A stretch of 64,000 nt of DNA from Dyadobacter sp. CY345 (GTDB lineage: Bacteria > Bacteroidota > Bacteroidia > Cytophagales > Spirosomataceae). The notes below the pieces were generated by a model that was given only the letters and a program-made list of their open reading frames with translations, was not told the DNA's origin and searched no databases. The stretch's first letter is position 1. Every line of letters starts with the position of its first letter. Position numbers and translations under genes: made by a program. Location: assembly GCF_021502725.1 (NCBI RefSeq), contig NZ_JAKFFS010000004.1, positions 434,001-498,000 on the forward strand. Reading direction: 5' to 3'. Of the stretch, positions 53,325 to 62,679 are shown piece by piece.

Positions 53325-54708
53325 ACTTAAATTTTACTTCTCCACTTTTGTCAACCAGTATTCCAACGATCATAGCCAAAGTACTGGCTAGCAATCCATA
53401 AATCATGGCTGGAAATTCAGTGCCCATCCAAACTGCCACCAGCCATACGGTTAGACCTGCAATCATGGATAAAATACATCCCAGTTGATTTGCCCGTTTG
53501 GAATATAAACCTGTGGCCAGCGGAATAAACAGACATACCAGACTGAAAGCGGAAGATTCTGCTACCAATTCAAAAATACTTTCTCTTGTTGAAGCCATGA
53601 AAATACAGATGGCAGTAATGAAGATGATACCAATTCGAATGATTTTGAGCAGTTGTTTGTCTGTCAGTTCTGGTCTGAAAAATTTAATTACATTTTCTCC
53701 TAAAACTGCCGCTGGTGCCATGATTGCACTGCTTGTTGTGCTAAGAATGGCCGATACCAATGCGCCGAAAAATAATATCTGCAATGGCAAACCAGTGTGA
53801 AGTAGAATCATATTAGGAATAATCATCTGAGGATCATCTTTTCCTAGTTCCGGATAAAGTTGATGGCCGCAAAGGCCAATGAACAATGGCAGCAAGGCGA
53901 TTGTCAGGTACATAAATGAAGATAACAAAGTTGCCTTAACAGAAACATTTGCCGATTTGGCTGACATCACGCGTTGAAAAACGTCCTGCTGAGGAATAGA
54001 ACCAAGCCCGATTGTTATCCAGGCAGCAAAATATTCAACTGAATCCTTGAAAGTAAACTGTGGATATGCTCTGAAAAAGTCTTTCGGGGCAGCCTCAATT
54101 AACGGTGTAAATCCGCCAACCTCAAAATATAAGACAATAGCAACGATTAGGAGACCTGCAATGATCATGATGGTCTGAATAAAATCCGTAATAGAAATAG
54201 ACCACATGCCGCCCCAGATCGTGTATAAGATAACGACGAAAGAACTTAATAATATGCACTCGGTGAGCGACCAGCCGAGCACAACTTTCAGGACGATGCC
54301 CATAGCCAGCAATTGCGCGGCGATCCAGCTAAAATAAGAGGGGATAATCAGTATCGCTGATAATAACTCAGCAGGACGGCCATACCGTATTCTGAAAAAA
54401 TCACAAAAAGTGATGATGTTCATTTTATAAAACCGGCGGGCAAAAAATATTCCTACTAAAAACAGGCAAAGGGCGGCTCCGAAAGGATCTTCAATAACCC
54501 CTAGAAGTCCATGTTCTATAAATTCTGTTGGCGCGCCCATGATCGTTTCAGAGCCGAACCAGGTTGCAAAAGTGGCAGATGCAGCAAGAAATAATGGAAG
54601 TCGTCTGCCGGCAAGGACAAAATCTGCCGTTGTATTTATTTTTCGGGATGCCCAAAGACCTATGCCAAGGTTCAATAATAAATAAGCAACGATGGAGAAA
54701 GCCAGCAT
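53308..54708 (-). CDS. Sodium:solute symporter (SSS family)
   Basis: A 466-residue inner-membrane transporter with about 12-13 helices. ASRKINTTADFVLAGRRLPL at the N-terminus, TWFGSETIMGAPTE and the WGGMWSISITDFIQTI helix are typical of the Na+/solute symporter family, close to sugar- and proline-type members. The substrate cannot be fixed. It is divergent from an alpha-L-fucosidase gene, so uptake of a released sugar is conceivable. The stop overlaps the methyltransferase gene tail to tail. Confidence 0.88.
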   Translation of the reverse strand: MLAFSIVAYLLLNLGIGLWASRKINTTADFVLAGRRLPLFLAASATFATWFGSETIMGAPTEFIEHGLLGVIEDPFGAALCLFLVGIFFARRFYKMNIITFCDFFRIRYGRPAELLSAILIIPSYFSWIAAQLLAMGIVLKVVLGWSLTECILLSSFVVILYTIWGGMWSISITDFIQTIMIIAGLLIVAIVLYFEVGGFTPLIEAAPKDFFRAYPQFTFKDSVEYFAAWITIGLGSIPQQDVFQRVMSAKSANVSVKATLLSSFMYLTIALLPLFIGLCGHQLYPELGKDDPQMIIPNMILLHTGLPLQILFFGALVSAILSTTSSAIMAPAAVLGENVIKFFRPELTDKQLLKIIRIGIIFITAICIFMASTRESIFELVAESSAFSLVCLFIPLATGLYSKRANQLGCILSMIAGLTVWLVAVWMGTEFPAMIYGLLASTLAMIVGILVDKSGEVKFKFISKP

Positions 54709-54857
54709 AAACTATTGAGGGTTTTAAAAATGCAATTTTACGAACAAAAATAGGGAGGGCAGTGTTTTTGCAGACGTTTGTTAATAAAAACTTAACGGCA
54801 AGGGTATATTATACTGCTTTTTGCATCATTTACTTACATCTTGACTTATGAACTAAT

Positions 54858-56213
54858 ATGGCCCGGCGATTTATCCTATCTATTATTCTTTTCAGTTATT
54901 CATTTTTTTCTCAGGCGCAACAGCAAGTATCAAATAATCCGGAGCGAATCAAGTGGTTTCAGGATCTCGGTTTTGGTATGTTCATTCACTGGAATGTAGA
55001 TGTTTCTCTGGGTGCGGTGATCAGCCATTCGCTGGCAGGTGCATCCGATGAATATGTTGACAGGTATATCAAAGAACTGCCCACTTTTTTCAATCCAAAG
55101 AAATTTGACCCTGACGAGTGGGCTACGCTCGCACGATTGGCTGGGATGAAGTATGTAGTTTTTACAACCAAACATCATTCCGGTTTCTGTATGTTCGATA
55201 CTAAATCGACGCCCTTCAATGTGATGAATACTCCGTTTAAACGTGATGTGACAAAGGAAATTATTGATGCTTTCCGTAAGCAGGGTATCGCGATCGGGGT
55301 TTATTTTTCTCCAGAAGATTTTCTGTTTTTTCATCAAAACAATATTCCGCTGGGAAGGCTGCAAAACGAAAAACAGTTTCCGATGAACAATGCAAAGCTG
55401 ATGGATTATGATAAGCAGCAGGTAAAAGAGTTACTCACTAACTACGGAAAAATAGATATTATGTTCTTTGACGGTCCGGGTGATGGCTTACGTGAATATG
55501 CATGGAGTATCAATCCTGACCTGGTTATCACGCGGGACGCTATGAATACGCCGGAGCAAAATATTCCTGATCAAGCTTCACCGCGTCCCTGGGAAGCATG
55601 TTATACGATGGGAACGGATTGGCAGTATAAGCCGACGAATGATCCACATAAATCCGGAACAGAAATTATCAACATGCTGATCGAGATCCGTGCAAAAGGA
55701 GGAAATTTTCTTCTGAACGTCGGACCAAAACCTAATGGAGAAATACAGATTGAACAGGAAAGTTTGCTGAGGGAAATTGCGCTATGGAATTTTGCTAACC
55801 GCGAATCGATCTATGCTGTGAAGCCTCTCCCTGTAATCAGGGATAAAAATATATGGTTCACGCAATCTAATGATGAGAAATTCATTTATGCTTTTGTAAC
55901 AAAAGATAAACCGGGCGACTGGAAGTATGGTGAGCGTCGGGATTTTTTGATGCCAATGATCGAAGGAAATACAAAAACGAAAGTCAGTATCCTGGGGTAT
56001 AAAAGCGAACTTGTCGAATATGTGAATAACTTTGACGCCTCAGTGAAAGTTTCTCCAACACCGATAGGATTAGCAGTTAGTGCTGTCAATGGACAACGAT
56101 TCTATACAAACAGACAATGGCCTAATACCGTTGTCCTAAAAATAGAAAATGCGAAATTTAAGGTGCCGGTTGAATTAAAAACTTCCAAATCAGGAATCGA
56201 CGGAGCAAAATAA
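54858..56213 (+). CDS. Exported alpha-L-fucosidase (GH29)
   Basis: A 451-residue glycoside hydrolase that would remove L-fucose from glycans by a retaining mechanism. Signal peptide to FSQAQ; then GMFIHWNVDVSLG, YVVFTTKHHSGFCMFDT and MFFDGPGDG, whose aspartate near residue 205 is the expected nucleophile. GGNFLLNVGPKPNGEI marks the end of the catalytic barrel, followed by a C-terminal beta domain. The general acid is not obvious, as often in GH29. Periplasmic or exported. Confidence 0.88.
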   Translation: MARRFILSIILFSYSFFSQAQQQVSNNPERIKWFQDLGFGMFIHWNVDVSLGAVISHSLAGASDEYVDRYIKELPTFFNPKKFDPDEWATLARLAGMKYVVFTTKHHSGFCMFDTKSTPFNVMNTPFKRDVTKEIIDAFRKQGIAIGVYFSPEDFLFFHQNNIPLGRLQNEKQFPMNNAKLMDYDKQQVKELLTNYGKIDIMFFDGPGDGLREYAWSINPDLVITRDAMNTPEQNIPDQASPRPWEACYTMGTDWQYKPTNDPHKSGTEIINMLIEIRAKGGNFLLNVGPKPNGEIQIEQESLLREIALWNFANRESIYAVKPLPVIRDKNIWFTQSNDEKFIYAFVTKDKPGDWKYGERRDFLMPMIEGNTKTKVSILGYKSELVEYVNNFDASVKVSPTPIGLAVSAVNGQRFYTNRQWPNTVVLKIENAKFKVPVELKTSKSGIDGAK

Positions 56214-56238
56214 AATGCTGTTATTAGCACCTAAACTG

Positions 56239-56272
56239 AAAAAAAGCCGAACGAATAATCGTCCGGCTTTTT
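56239..56272. terminator. Bidirectional terminator
   Basis: aaaaaagccgaacg pairs with cgtccggcttttt with one mismatch, ending in T-runs on both strands. It separates the fucosidase gene from the convergent small lipoprotein gene. Confidence 0.75.
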
Positions 56273-56290
56273 CATTTACTCATTTTTTAA

Positions 56291-56578
56291 TTAACGTGGA
56301 CCACGAGTACGCTCGTTATGTCCATATCTGCTATTTCTTTGTTTGTTATAATACTTACGGGAGTGTCTGTCGTTACGATACTGGCGAGGGCTGTTACGGT
56401 AAACGACTCTCGGAGGAGGTGTTGGCCTCACAACAATGGTCCGCGAAGGATGGTTATATCCGTAACCATATCCATAATTGTCGCGATATGGTGCTCGGGA
56501 ATGGTATACGCAAGATGACACACTCAGGGCTGCCACCAGCAATACAATATATAAACTCACAATTCTTGCTTTCTTCAT
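56291..56578 (-). CDS. Small basic lipoprotein
   Basis: A 95-residue protein with a lipoprotein signal (ALSVSSC, cysteine at about 23) and a mature part rich in Y, R, N and P (NYGYGYGYNHPS, RPTPPPRVVYR, then RHSRKYYNKQR). It is likely disordered, positively charged and outer-membrane attached; perhaps it contacts nucleic acid or polysaccharide. No family recognised. Confidence 0.6.
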   Translation of the reverse strand: MKKARIVSLYIVLLVAALSVSSCVYHSRAPYRDNYGYGYGYNHPSRTIVVRPTPPPRVVYRNSPRQYRNDRHSRKYYNKQRNSRYGHNERTRGPR

Positions 56579-56667
56579 GGTTCGTTTGTTTTTATTGTTA
56601 CTCTATAACGACAAAATATTACCTATATGTATGAAGAGTGAATTTCTAATCCCAAAACTCTTTAAAG

Positions 56668-56786
56668 TTATCCACACCTGTTAACAACATAAAAAATGCG
56701 TTACAGGTTGCATGAAGGCGCTTTTAAACACGATATCCACAAGTTATCCACATATACGGTGTGGATAACTTGTGGATATCTTTTTT
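56668..56786. promoter_or_regulatory. DnaA-box cluster with a 21-bp perfect palindrome
   Basis: Three perfect DnaA-box consensus copies occur: TTATCCACA at 56668-56676 and 56744-56752 (plus) and its inverse TGTGGATAA at 56760-56768. The last two lie inside a perfect palindrome (arms 56732-56752 and 56760-56780, 7-base loop) followed by six T residues, which would also work as a plus-strand intrinsic terminator. The region is AT-rich and intergenic. It may be an origin, a DnaA-titration or DnaA-regulated site, or simply a terminator whose stem happens to contain the boxes. Confidence 0.5.
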
Positions 56787-56797
56787 GTGAATATTTG

Positions 56798-57097
56798 TTA
56801 AGCTTCTACATCGTAGATTACAACCTTTTCCCAAAGGTGTGCGCACTCTTCAACAAATTTTTTGTGGAGCGGGTGAACCTGGTAAACGTCATGACCTGCT
56901 TCGTCGTCAAAAATAAGGATCTCAGCGAAGTCATAACTTGCATCAATGACAGGTCTGCGGGTTGAAGCGGGAGGTCCAATGTAAACCGACTTTATCGATT
57001 CGATTGCCTCCAAGGACTTTATACCAGCCAGAAGTGCACTTTTTGCTTCTTCGTTCTCTTTATCTTTAAGCCAAAAAAATACGTTGTGTACAAACAT
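56798..57097 (-). CDS. Dabb-family (stress-responsive alpha/beta barrel) protein
   Basis: A 99-residue dimeric alpha+beta barrel protein. FVHNVFFWLKDKENEEAKSA at the start and YDFAEILIFDDEAGHDVYQV with HPLHKKFVEEC are typical of the Dabb family. Members include decarboxylases and cyclases but most are uncharacterised. Located between the DnaA-box palindrome and an orphan histidine kinase gene on the same strand, 27 bases apart. Confidence 0.85.
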   Translation of the reverse strand: MFVHNVFFWLKDKENEEAKSALLAGIKSLEAIESIKSVYIGPPASTRRPVIDASYDFAEILIFDDEAGHDVYQVHPLHKKFVEECAHLWEKVVIYDVEA

Positions 57098-57124
57098 GTT
57101 TTGTTATTTATGGTTAGTTGTTAT

Positions 57125-58240
57125 TTATAAACTCGCCTGGGAGGTTAATGATTCCTCGTTTTCAGAATGCGCGCCCTGAAAGACTTTTTCCAGTTTGAAC
57201 GTAAAAGTAGTTCCCTTATCTGGTTTGGACATGACAGCGATTTTTGTTCCATGGGCATTGATGATATGCTTCACAATTGCCAGTCCTAAACCTGTGCCGC
57301 CACGTTCTTTAGACCGGCTTTTATCTACGCGGTAAAAGCGTTCGAAAATTCGCGTTAAATGTTCCGGAGGTATTCCCGGTCCATTGTCCCGCACCGAAAT
57401 TTCAATATATTTTTTACCCGAATTAAAATGGACTATGACCTTTCCTCCGTCATTGCCATATTTGATTGCATTTTCAATCAGGTTTAACATCACTTGTTGG
57501 ATCCGGTCCTGATCTGCTTTTACCCAGACTTCTTTAAGATCGTCTGGTTTTACTTTCAGCGTAACATTTCGGTCCTCTGCAATGTTTTCAAGTCTGCCAA
57601 AAATATTAAGGCTCAATTGTAAAATGTCTACTGGTTCAATATTCATTTTAATATCCCCGGTCTCCATTTGCGAAAGTACGAGCAGATCTTTCACAAGTAC
57701 GTCCAGGCTATCAAGATTTCTGGCAGCTTTTCTCAAAAATCTTTCACGAACATTTTCATCTTCCATAGCGCCATCAAGCAAGGTATGGATAAATCCCTGT
57801 GCAGCGAAAATCGGTGTTTTGAACTCGTGGGATACGTCAGCCAGGAATTCTCTTCGGAACAATTCCAGTTTTTTCAATTCATCTATTTCCTTTTGTTTTT
57901 TGGTAACATAAACAAAGATCTCATCATTAAGTGTTTTTAAGGGATTTGATTCACGGATCAGACGTTTACGCGGAACCATGTTAAAATCTTTCATTTTAAG
58001 CTTATGAATTGTGCGGTACATTTTATTTACCTCCCGAAAAACGATGATATCGATGGTATAGAGCACCAAAAAAAAGCTCGAAACGAAACATGCGATGGCA
58101 GCTACGAAAAGCATACTTCGATCGACACCTTCTACAAAAGCTAAAAAGGTTGTTGTTATGAGGGAAATGAGAAATGCCAATATCAGGGCAATGAAACGGG
58201 GACTCAGCGACATAAGGTTAAATAGACTTTCATACTTCAA
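57125..58240 (-). CDS. Orphan sensor histidine kinase (PhoR-like)
   Basis: A 371-residue membrane sensor kinase with two N-terminal helices (IALILAFLISLITTTFLAFV; MLFVAAIACFVSSFFLVLY) and almost no periplasmic loop, so it probably senses within the membrane. The HisKA box is FLADVSHEFKTPIFAAQGF (phospho-histidine near residue 140); the HATPase domain has the N box NLIENAIKYG, G1 VRDNGPGIPPE and G2 GGTGLGLAIVKHI. No response regulator gene adjoins it. A later ATG (MSLSPRF) is an alternative start. Confidence 0.9.
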   Translation of the reverse strand: MKYESLFNLMSLSPRFIALILAFLISLITTTFLAFVEGVDRSMLFVAAIACFVSSFFLVLYTIDIIVFREVNKMYRTIHKLKMKDFNMVPRKRLIRESNPLKTLNDEIFVYVTKKQKEIDELKKLELFRREFLADVSHEFKTPIFAAQGFIHTLLDGAMEDENVRERFLRKAARNLDSLDVLVKDLLVLSQMETGDIKMNIEPVDILQLSLNIFGRLENIAEDRNVTLKVKPDDLKEVWVKADQDRIQQVMLNLIENAIKYGNDGGKVIVHFNSGKKYIEISVRDNGPGIPPEHLTRIFERFYRVDKSRSKERGGTGLGLAIVKHIINAHGTKIAVMSKPDKGTTFTFKLEKVFQGAHSENEESLTSQASL

Positions 58241-58330
58241 TAAAAAGGTAAAGTTAACATTATCAAAGGAATGAATACAGATTTGCCGATAGGAACATAC
58301 TGAATTAATATTTGGGTAATATGGATTTAA

Positions 58331-58371
58331 AACAAAAAACGGAGAAAGGTCCGCTTTCTCCGTTTTTTGTT
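58331..58371. terminator. Bidirectional perfect-stem terminator
   Basis: Arms 58331-58348 and 58354-58371 form an 18-bp perfect stem with a 5-base loop, with A-run and T-run ends. It lies 15 bases past the glutamate dehydrogenase stop on the minus strand. Confidence 0.85.
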
Positions 58372-58385
58372 TCTACAAAATAATA

Positions 58386-59660
58386 TTAGAATCCTCCCCT
58401 GAACTTGTAGGTACTGGAAACTTTATCAATGGCAACAATGTAAGCCGCAATTCGAAGTGATACCTTATATTTTAGTGAAACTTCATAAACATGGTCAAAC
58501 GCATCTTTCATGATCCGGTCTGTTCTGCGGTTCACGCGTTCCAGCGTCCATTTGTATCCGATCCGGTTTTGCACCCATTCAAAATACGAAACAGTTACGC
58601 CACCCGCATTCGCCAGAATATCCGGAACAACCATAATCCCTTTATCGTTGATTATATCATCGGCCTTGAATGACGTAGGGCCATTTGCACCTTCCACAAT
58701 CATTTTGGCCTGAATACTTTCAACATTTCTGCGGGTGATCACATCTTCCTTCGCAGCGGGAACCAAAACATCCACTGCAATTGAAAACAGATCGTCACCA
58801 GAAATTAATTCAGCACCAGTAAATCCGTCCAGCGAGCCATTGTTCTGATCTCGGTAGGCAATAGCAGCCGTAATGTCAATACCTTTATCATTATAATATG
58901 CTCCTGAAAGATCGCTGATTGCATGAATACTTACGCCACGTTCGCGAAGAAGAGAAGCGGCATGTGAACCAACATTTCCAAAGCCCTGCACAACAGCAGT
59001 TGCCCGGTAAGGATTAATTCTCAATTTTTCCATACCGGCTAATGCAGAAACCATTACGCCCCGACCTGTCGCTTCGGTACGGCCCAAAGAACCTCCCAAA
59101 ACCAAAGGTTTTCCAGTTACCACGGCAGGTATGGTCATTCCTTTTGCTTTGGAATATTCATCCATCAGCCAGGCCATTTCACGCTGCCCGGTTCCCATAT
59201 CTGGTGCCGGGATATCCTGGTCCGGACCAAAAACGTCAAGCAAAGCCATGGTATAACCACGCATCAAACGTTCCATTTCCCCGGCAGACATTTCTCGTGG
59301 ATTACAGGCCACACCGCCTTTTGCACCACCATAAGGAATATCAACGACGGCACATTTCCAGGTCATCCAGGCAGCAAGTGCTCTGACTTCATCAAGATTT
59401 ACATCCGGATCAAAACGAATTCCACCCTTACTTGGTCCAAGTATCGTAGAATGTATTACGCGATAACCTTCAAAGACTTTTATTTTGCCGGAGTCCATAG
59501 TGACAGGAATTCCTACGGTGACTTGTTTACGAGGCACTTTCAGAATGTGGTACATCTCGTCAGAAATTCCCAGAAGTTCTACTGCCTTGTCAAATCTATG
59601 CATCATGGACTCCAATGGATTTTCTTTATCCTTGATCGGAGCAGGTTCTATGTACGCCAT
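58386..59660 (-). CDS. gdhA: Glutamate dehydrogenase (Glu/Leu/Phe/Val family)
   Basis: Interconverts glutamate and 2-oxoglutarate plus ammonia; a cytosolic hexamer. The 424-residue protein carries KGGIRFDPDVNLDEVRALA, MTWKCAVVDIPYGGAKGGV with the catalytic lysine, and the nucleotide-binding VVQGFGNVGSHAASLL. Length and sequence fit the NAD-type short GDH class. Coenzyme choice cannot be settled by eye. It is monocistronic, with a strong terminator. Confidence 0.93.
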   Translation of the reverse strand: MAYIEPAPIKDKENPLESMMHRFDKAVELLGISDEMYHILKVPRKQVTVGIPVTMDSGKIKVFEGYRVIHSTILGPSKGGIRFDPDVNLDEVRALAAWMTWKCAVVDIPYGGAKGGVACNPREMSAGEMERLMRGYTMALLDVFGPDQDIPAPDMGTGQREMAWLMDEYSKAKGMTIPAVVTGKPLVLGGSLGRTEATGRGVMVSALAGMEKLRINPYRATAVVQGFGNVGSHAASLLRERGVSIHAISDLSGAYYNDKGIDITAAIAYRDQNNGSLDGFTGAELISGDDLFSIAVDVLVPAAKEDVITRRNVESIQAKMIVEGANGPTSFKADDIINDKGIMVVPDILANAGGVTVSYFEWVQNRIGYKWTLERVNRRTDRIMKDAFDHVYEVSLKYKVSLRIAAYIVAIDKVSSTYKFRGGF

Positions 59661-59904
59661 TTTAATTCCTAATTAAATATCTGATATCAAGTATGTTAAT
59701 GAATATATATTTTTTGTTTATGCAAACATACGTCTTTTCAACATATTAAATTAATTGGACGTTCTTTCTTGAAATTGTATAAAATTTTGGAGAAAAAATA
59801 TTGTTTTATAATATCTCTTAATGTTGAAAGGAAGCCACTGTATAACCGCTTTCGTCCAAATATTTTATATGATTTTCAAGAAAAATACGAATCAAAAAAA
59901 TACA

Positions 59905-59935
59905 AAAAAAGGAGCACAGTTTGTGCTCCTTTTTT
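59905..59935. terminator. Bidirectional terminator after typA
   Basis: aaaaaaggagcaca (59905-59918) pairs perfectly with tgtgctcctttttt (59922-59935), 3-base loop, 27 bases past the typA stop on the minus strand. The remaining roughly 240 bases up to gdhA hold no supported gene and presumably carry its promoter. Confidence 0.85.
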
Positions 59936-59962
59936 ACAAAAAAATCTGATCCAACGATTTTA

Positions 59963-61777
59963 CTAAACCATTTCGATTTTAGCACCGAAACGTTTACGAT
60001 CGTTTTCTTCAAGATATATTTTCCGCATACGCATGCTTTGCGGAGTAACTTCAAGATATTCGTCTTTCTGGATATATTCCATTGATTCCTCCAAAGAGAA
60101 ATTAATTTTTGGAACGATACGAAGTCCGTCATCCGTACCAGAAGCACGCATGTTGGTCAATTTCTTCGCCTCCTGCAAGTTCACAACGATATCATTTGGA
60201 CGAGTATGTTCTCCGATTACCTGGCCAGTGTAAATTTCTTCACCTGGTTCAACAAAGAAACGACCGCGATCCTGCAATTTGTCAATTGTGTAACCTGTTG
60301 CAGCACCCGTGTTTTTAGAGATAATCGATCCACTGTTACGGCCTGGAATTGGTCCGCGGAATGGTTCGAAGCTTTTGAAACGGTGTGTCATTACAGCTTC
60401 TCCTTGTGTTGCAGTTAATACGTTAGAACGCAGACCGATCAAACCGCGGGAAGGAATTTCGAATTCCAAATGCTGCAAATCTCCTTTTGGTTCCATAATC
60501 AAAAGCTCACCCTTACGTTGTGTAGCCAATTCGATTACCTTACCAGCAGATGATTCAGGAACGTCTACAACCAATGTTTCGATTGGTTCAAGGCGTTGTC
60601 CGTTTTCGTCTGTTTTGAAAAGAACCTGAGGCTGTCCAACTTGTAGCTCATAACCTTCACGACGCATCGTTTCGATCAAAACTGACAAGTGAAGAATACC
60701 GCGACCAAATACCAGGAATTTATCCTCAGTATCCGTTGATTCAACACGAAGTGCAAGGTTTTTCTCAGTTTCTTTCATCAAACGATCACGTAAGTGACGA
60801 GATGTTACAAACTTACCTTCCTTACCGTAGAAAGGAGAGTTGTTGATTGTGAATAACATGTTCAAAGTTGGCTCATCAACAGAAATACGTGGAAGTGCTT
60901 CCGGGTTTTCAGCATCTGCCAAAGTATCTCCGATTTCGAAATCTTCAATACCTGTAACAGCGCAAATATCACCAGCTTCAACTTCGGTTACTTTCACTCT
61001 TCCAAGACCTTCAAAAACCTGAAGCTCTTTGATTTTTACTTTTTTGAAAACACCGTCAGCTTTGCAAAGCGTCATTGGAGCGCCTTCTTTCAAAGTTCCG
61101 CGCAAAACACGTCCAATTGCGATACGACCAACGAATGCATTGTAGTCAAGAGACGTAATTTGCATTTGCGGAGTACCCGGGTGGATAATGGCAGCAGGAA
61201 TCTGATCAATAATAGTATCCAGCAAGAAAGTGATGTTGTCCGTAGGAGTTCTCCAGTCCGGGCCCATCCAGCCTTGTTTTGACGAACCGTAAACGGTTGT
61301 AAAGTCAAGTTGGTCTTCAGTTGCTCCAAGGTTGAACATCAAATCGAAAACGCTTTCCTGAACTTCTTCAGGGCGGCAGTTTTCTTTATCAACTTTGTTA
61401 ACAACAACGATAGGTTTCAAGCCAAGCTGAATCGCTTTTGATAAAACGAAACGCGTTTGAGGCATAGGGCCTTCAAATGCATCCACGAGTAACAAAACAC
61501 CGTCAGCCATTTTAAGTACACGCTCCACTTCTCCACCAAAATCGGCGTGACCTGGTGTGTCAATAACATTGATTTTGTAGTCTTTATAACGTACCGAAAC
61601 GTTTTTCGAAACGATAGTAATTCCACGTTCGCGTTCAAGATCATTATTATCAAGAATCAGATCGCCGAATTCCTGGTTTTCACGAAAAAGCTTCGAAGCA
61701 TGAATGATTTTGTCGACCAATGTTGTTTTGCCGTGGTCAACGTGCGCAATGATTGCGATGTTACGAATGGATTGCAT
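59963..61777 (-). CDS. typA: Translational GTPase TypA/BipA
   Basis: A ribosome-associated GTPase that aids ribosome assembly and stress translation. From the ATG at 61777 (MQSIRNIAIIAHVDHGKTT) it has 604 residues, the family norm; an ATG 39 bases upstream would add an unconserved leader. G1 is AHVDHGKTT (11-19), the switch region RERGITIVSKN, G3 DTPGHADFGGE and G4 NKVDKE. The EF-G-like domains III and V and the BipA C-terminal domain follow. Confidence 0.96.
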   Translation of the reverse strand: MQSIRNIAIIAHVDHGKTTLVDKIIHASKLFRENQEFGDLILDNNDLERERGITIVSKNVSVRYKDYKINVIDTPGHADFGGEVERVLKMADGVLLLVDAFEGPMPQTRFVLSKAIQLGLKPIVVVNKVDKENCRPEEVQESVFDLMFNLGATEDQLDFTTVYGSSKQGWMGPDWRTPTDNITFLLDTIIDQIPAAIIHPGTPQMQITSLDYNAFVGRIAIGRVLRGTLKEGAPMTLCKADGVFKKVKIKELQVFEGLGRVKVTEVEAGDICAVTGIEDFEIGDTLADAENPEALPRISVDEPTLNMLFTINNSPFYGKEGKFVTSRHLRDRLMKETEKNLALRVESTDTEDKFLVFGRGILHLSVLIETMRREGYELQVGQPQVLFKTDENGQRLEPIETLVVDVPESSAGKVIELATQRKGELLIMEPKGDLQHLEFEIPSRGLIGLRSNVLTATQGEAVMTHRFKSFEPFRGPIPGRNSGSIISKNTGAATGYTIDKLQDRGRFFVEPGEEIYTGQVIGEHTRPNDIVVNLQEAKKLTNMRASGTDDGLRIVPKINFSLEESMEYIQKDEYLEVTPQSMRMRKIYLEENDRKRFGAKIEMV

Positions 61778-61880
61778 TGTTTTATGAGTCAATTGTTTAC
61801 GGTTAACAGCAGGCACAGTAATAGGTGCCCCCTGGCTCGCCGCTATGCTGTGTTCTTGCTGAACTTTCTGAAATAAGGTG

Positions 61881-61888
61881 CAAAGATA
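61881..61888 (-). promoter_or_regulatory. -7 promoter box for typA
   Basis: TATCTTTG on the minus strand (consensus TAnnTTTG) followed by CACC, as in the TPP-riboswitch promoter. It predicts a leader of about 100 bases before the typA ATG at 61777. Confidence 0.5.
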
Positions 61889-61990
61889 CGTAGTTTTTTG
61901 GCTGAATAACAGTAATTTACAATTATTTTATTGTTACCAATCCAAAAACAGCGTTTAAACTGAGAGAAGTGCAAAAAGTGTAAGTAAATA

Positions 61991-62260
61991 TTATTTGGAT
62001 ACTATTTGTGGTTTGGACATTCTGTAAAGATTATCCGGGTCAAAATCAACACCATTTTCCCAGGTTAAAGTGCCGTAAGAATCAAGTTGAACGGATTTGA
62101 AATAATCAAGATCTGTTAACTGACTGATTAATCCGTCATTGATTTTTCCATATTTTTCAACTATATCTTTTAAATCAACAACCCGTACCTCATCCGTGTT
62201 GAATAGGCATGTGACTTTGTAGTCTCCGGACGATAAGATTTGTTTTATATAGTATAGCAT
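61991..62260 (-). CDS. DUF2442 protein
   Basis: An 89-residue DUF2442 protein: ILSSGDYKVTCLFNTDEVRV at the start and the family end GTLTWENGVDFDPDNLY. DUF2442 genes are typically paired with an upstream DUF4160 gene in toxin-antitoxin-like couples. Here the partner (62264-62525) is frameshifted, leaving this gene alone. It starts 4 bases after the partner's original stop. Function unproven. Confidence 0.88.
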   Translation of the reverse strand: MLYYIKQILSSGDYKVTCLFNTDEVRVVDLKDIVEKYGKINDGLISQLTDLDYFKSVQLDSYGTLTWENGVDFDPDNLYRMSKPQIVSK

Positions 62261-62263
62261 TTT

Positions 62264-62525
62264 TTATTGCAACGGATCAATTTTGTTCCAGGACTTAAAA
62301 TCTTTCCCAAGGTTTACAAAGTTATCTAACAATTCCCTTTCATGAATAACCGCCCAGGCCTGCACTAACTTTAGCTGTTTGGGGGTAAATATCCTTCAAT
62401 CAATCGGCGGTATGAATATCGATAATTGCCTTGTATTCCTGAAATTCTGCATGAAAATGTGGCGGATTGTGATCATCAAAAAACGTCCTGATGACTATAC
62501 CTAAGAAACGACTAATTTCAGGCAT
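62264..62525 (-). pseudogene. DUF4160 gene broken by frameshifts
   Basis: Reading from the ATG at 62525: MPEISRFLGIVIRTFFDDHN, PPHFHAEFQEYKAIIDIHT, then a premature TGA. The rest of the family sequence continues in other frames: IEGYLPP, then after a second slip KQLKLVQAWAVIHERELLDN and FKSWNKIDPLQ up to the stop at 62264. Two single-base deletions explain this: one next to GCCGATTG and one in the CCCCCAAAC run. The DUF4160 hallmark DDHNPPHFH is intact. It adjoins the intact DUF2442 gene. Confidence 0.82.
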
Positions 62526-62679
62526 TATTAATTTACGATTGTGTGTGTATTGCTGCAATATTCTACTGCTCAATTAACACCGAGAAATAATTAAAAATTC
62601 ATAAGCATAACAAGAATTTGGCTTTCGCCGTTGACTTTATTTCCTTTGTACGAATTCTATTTCTTTTCTAATTTCTAAT

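Noticed and set aside
62264..62525. Programmed frameshifting in DUF4160
   Set aside because: Two slips would be needed and no slippery heptamer with a downstream structure is seen; simple deletions explain it better.
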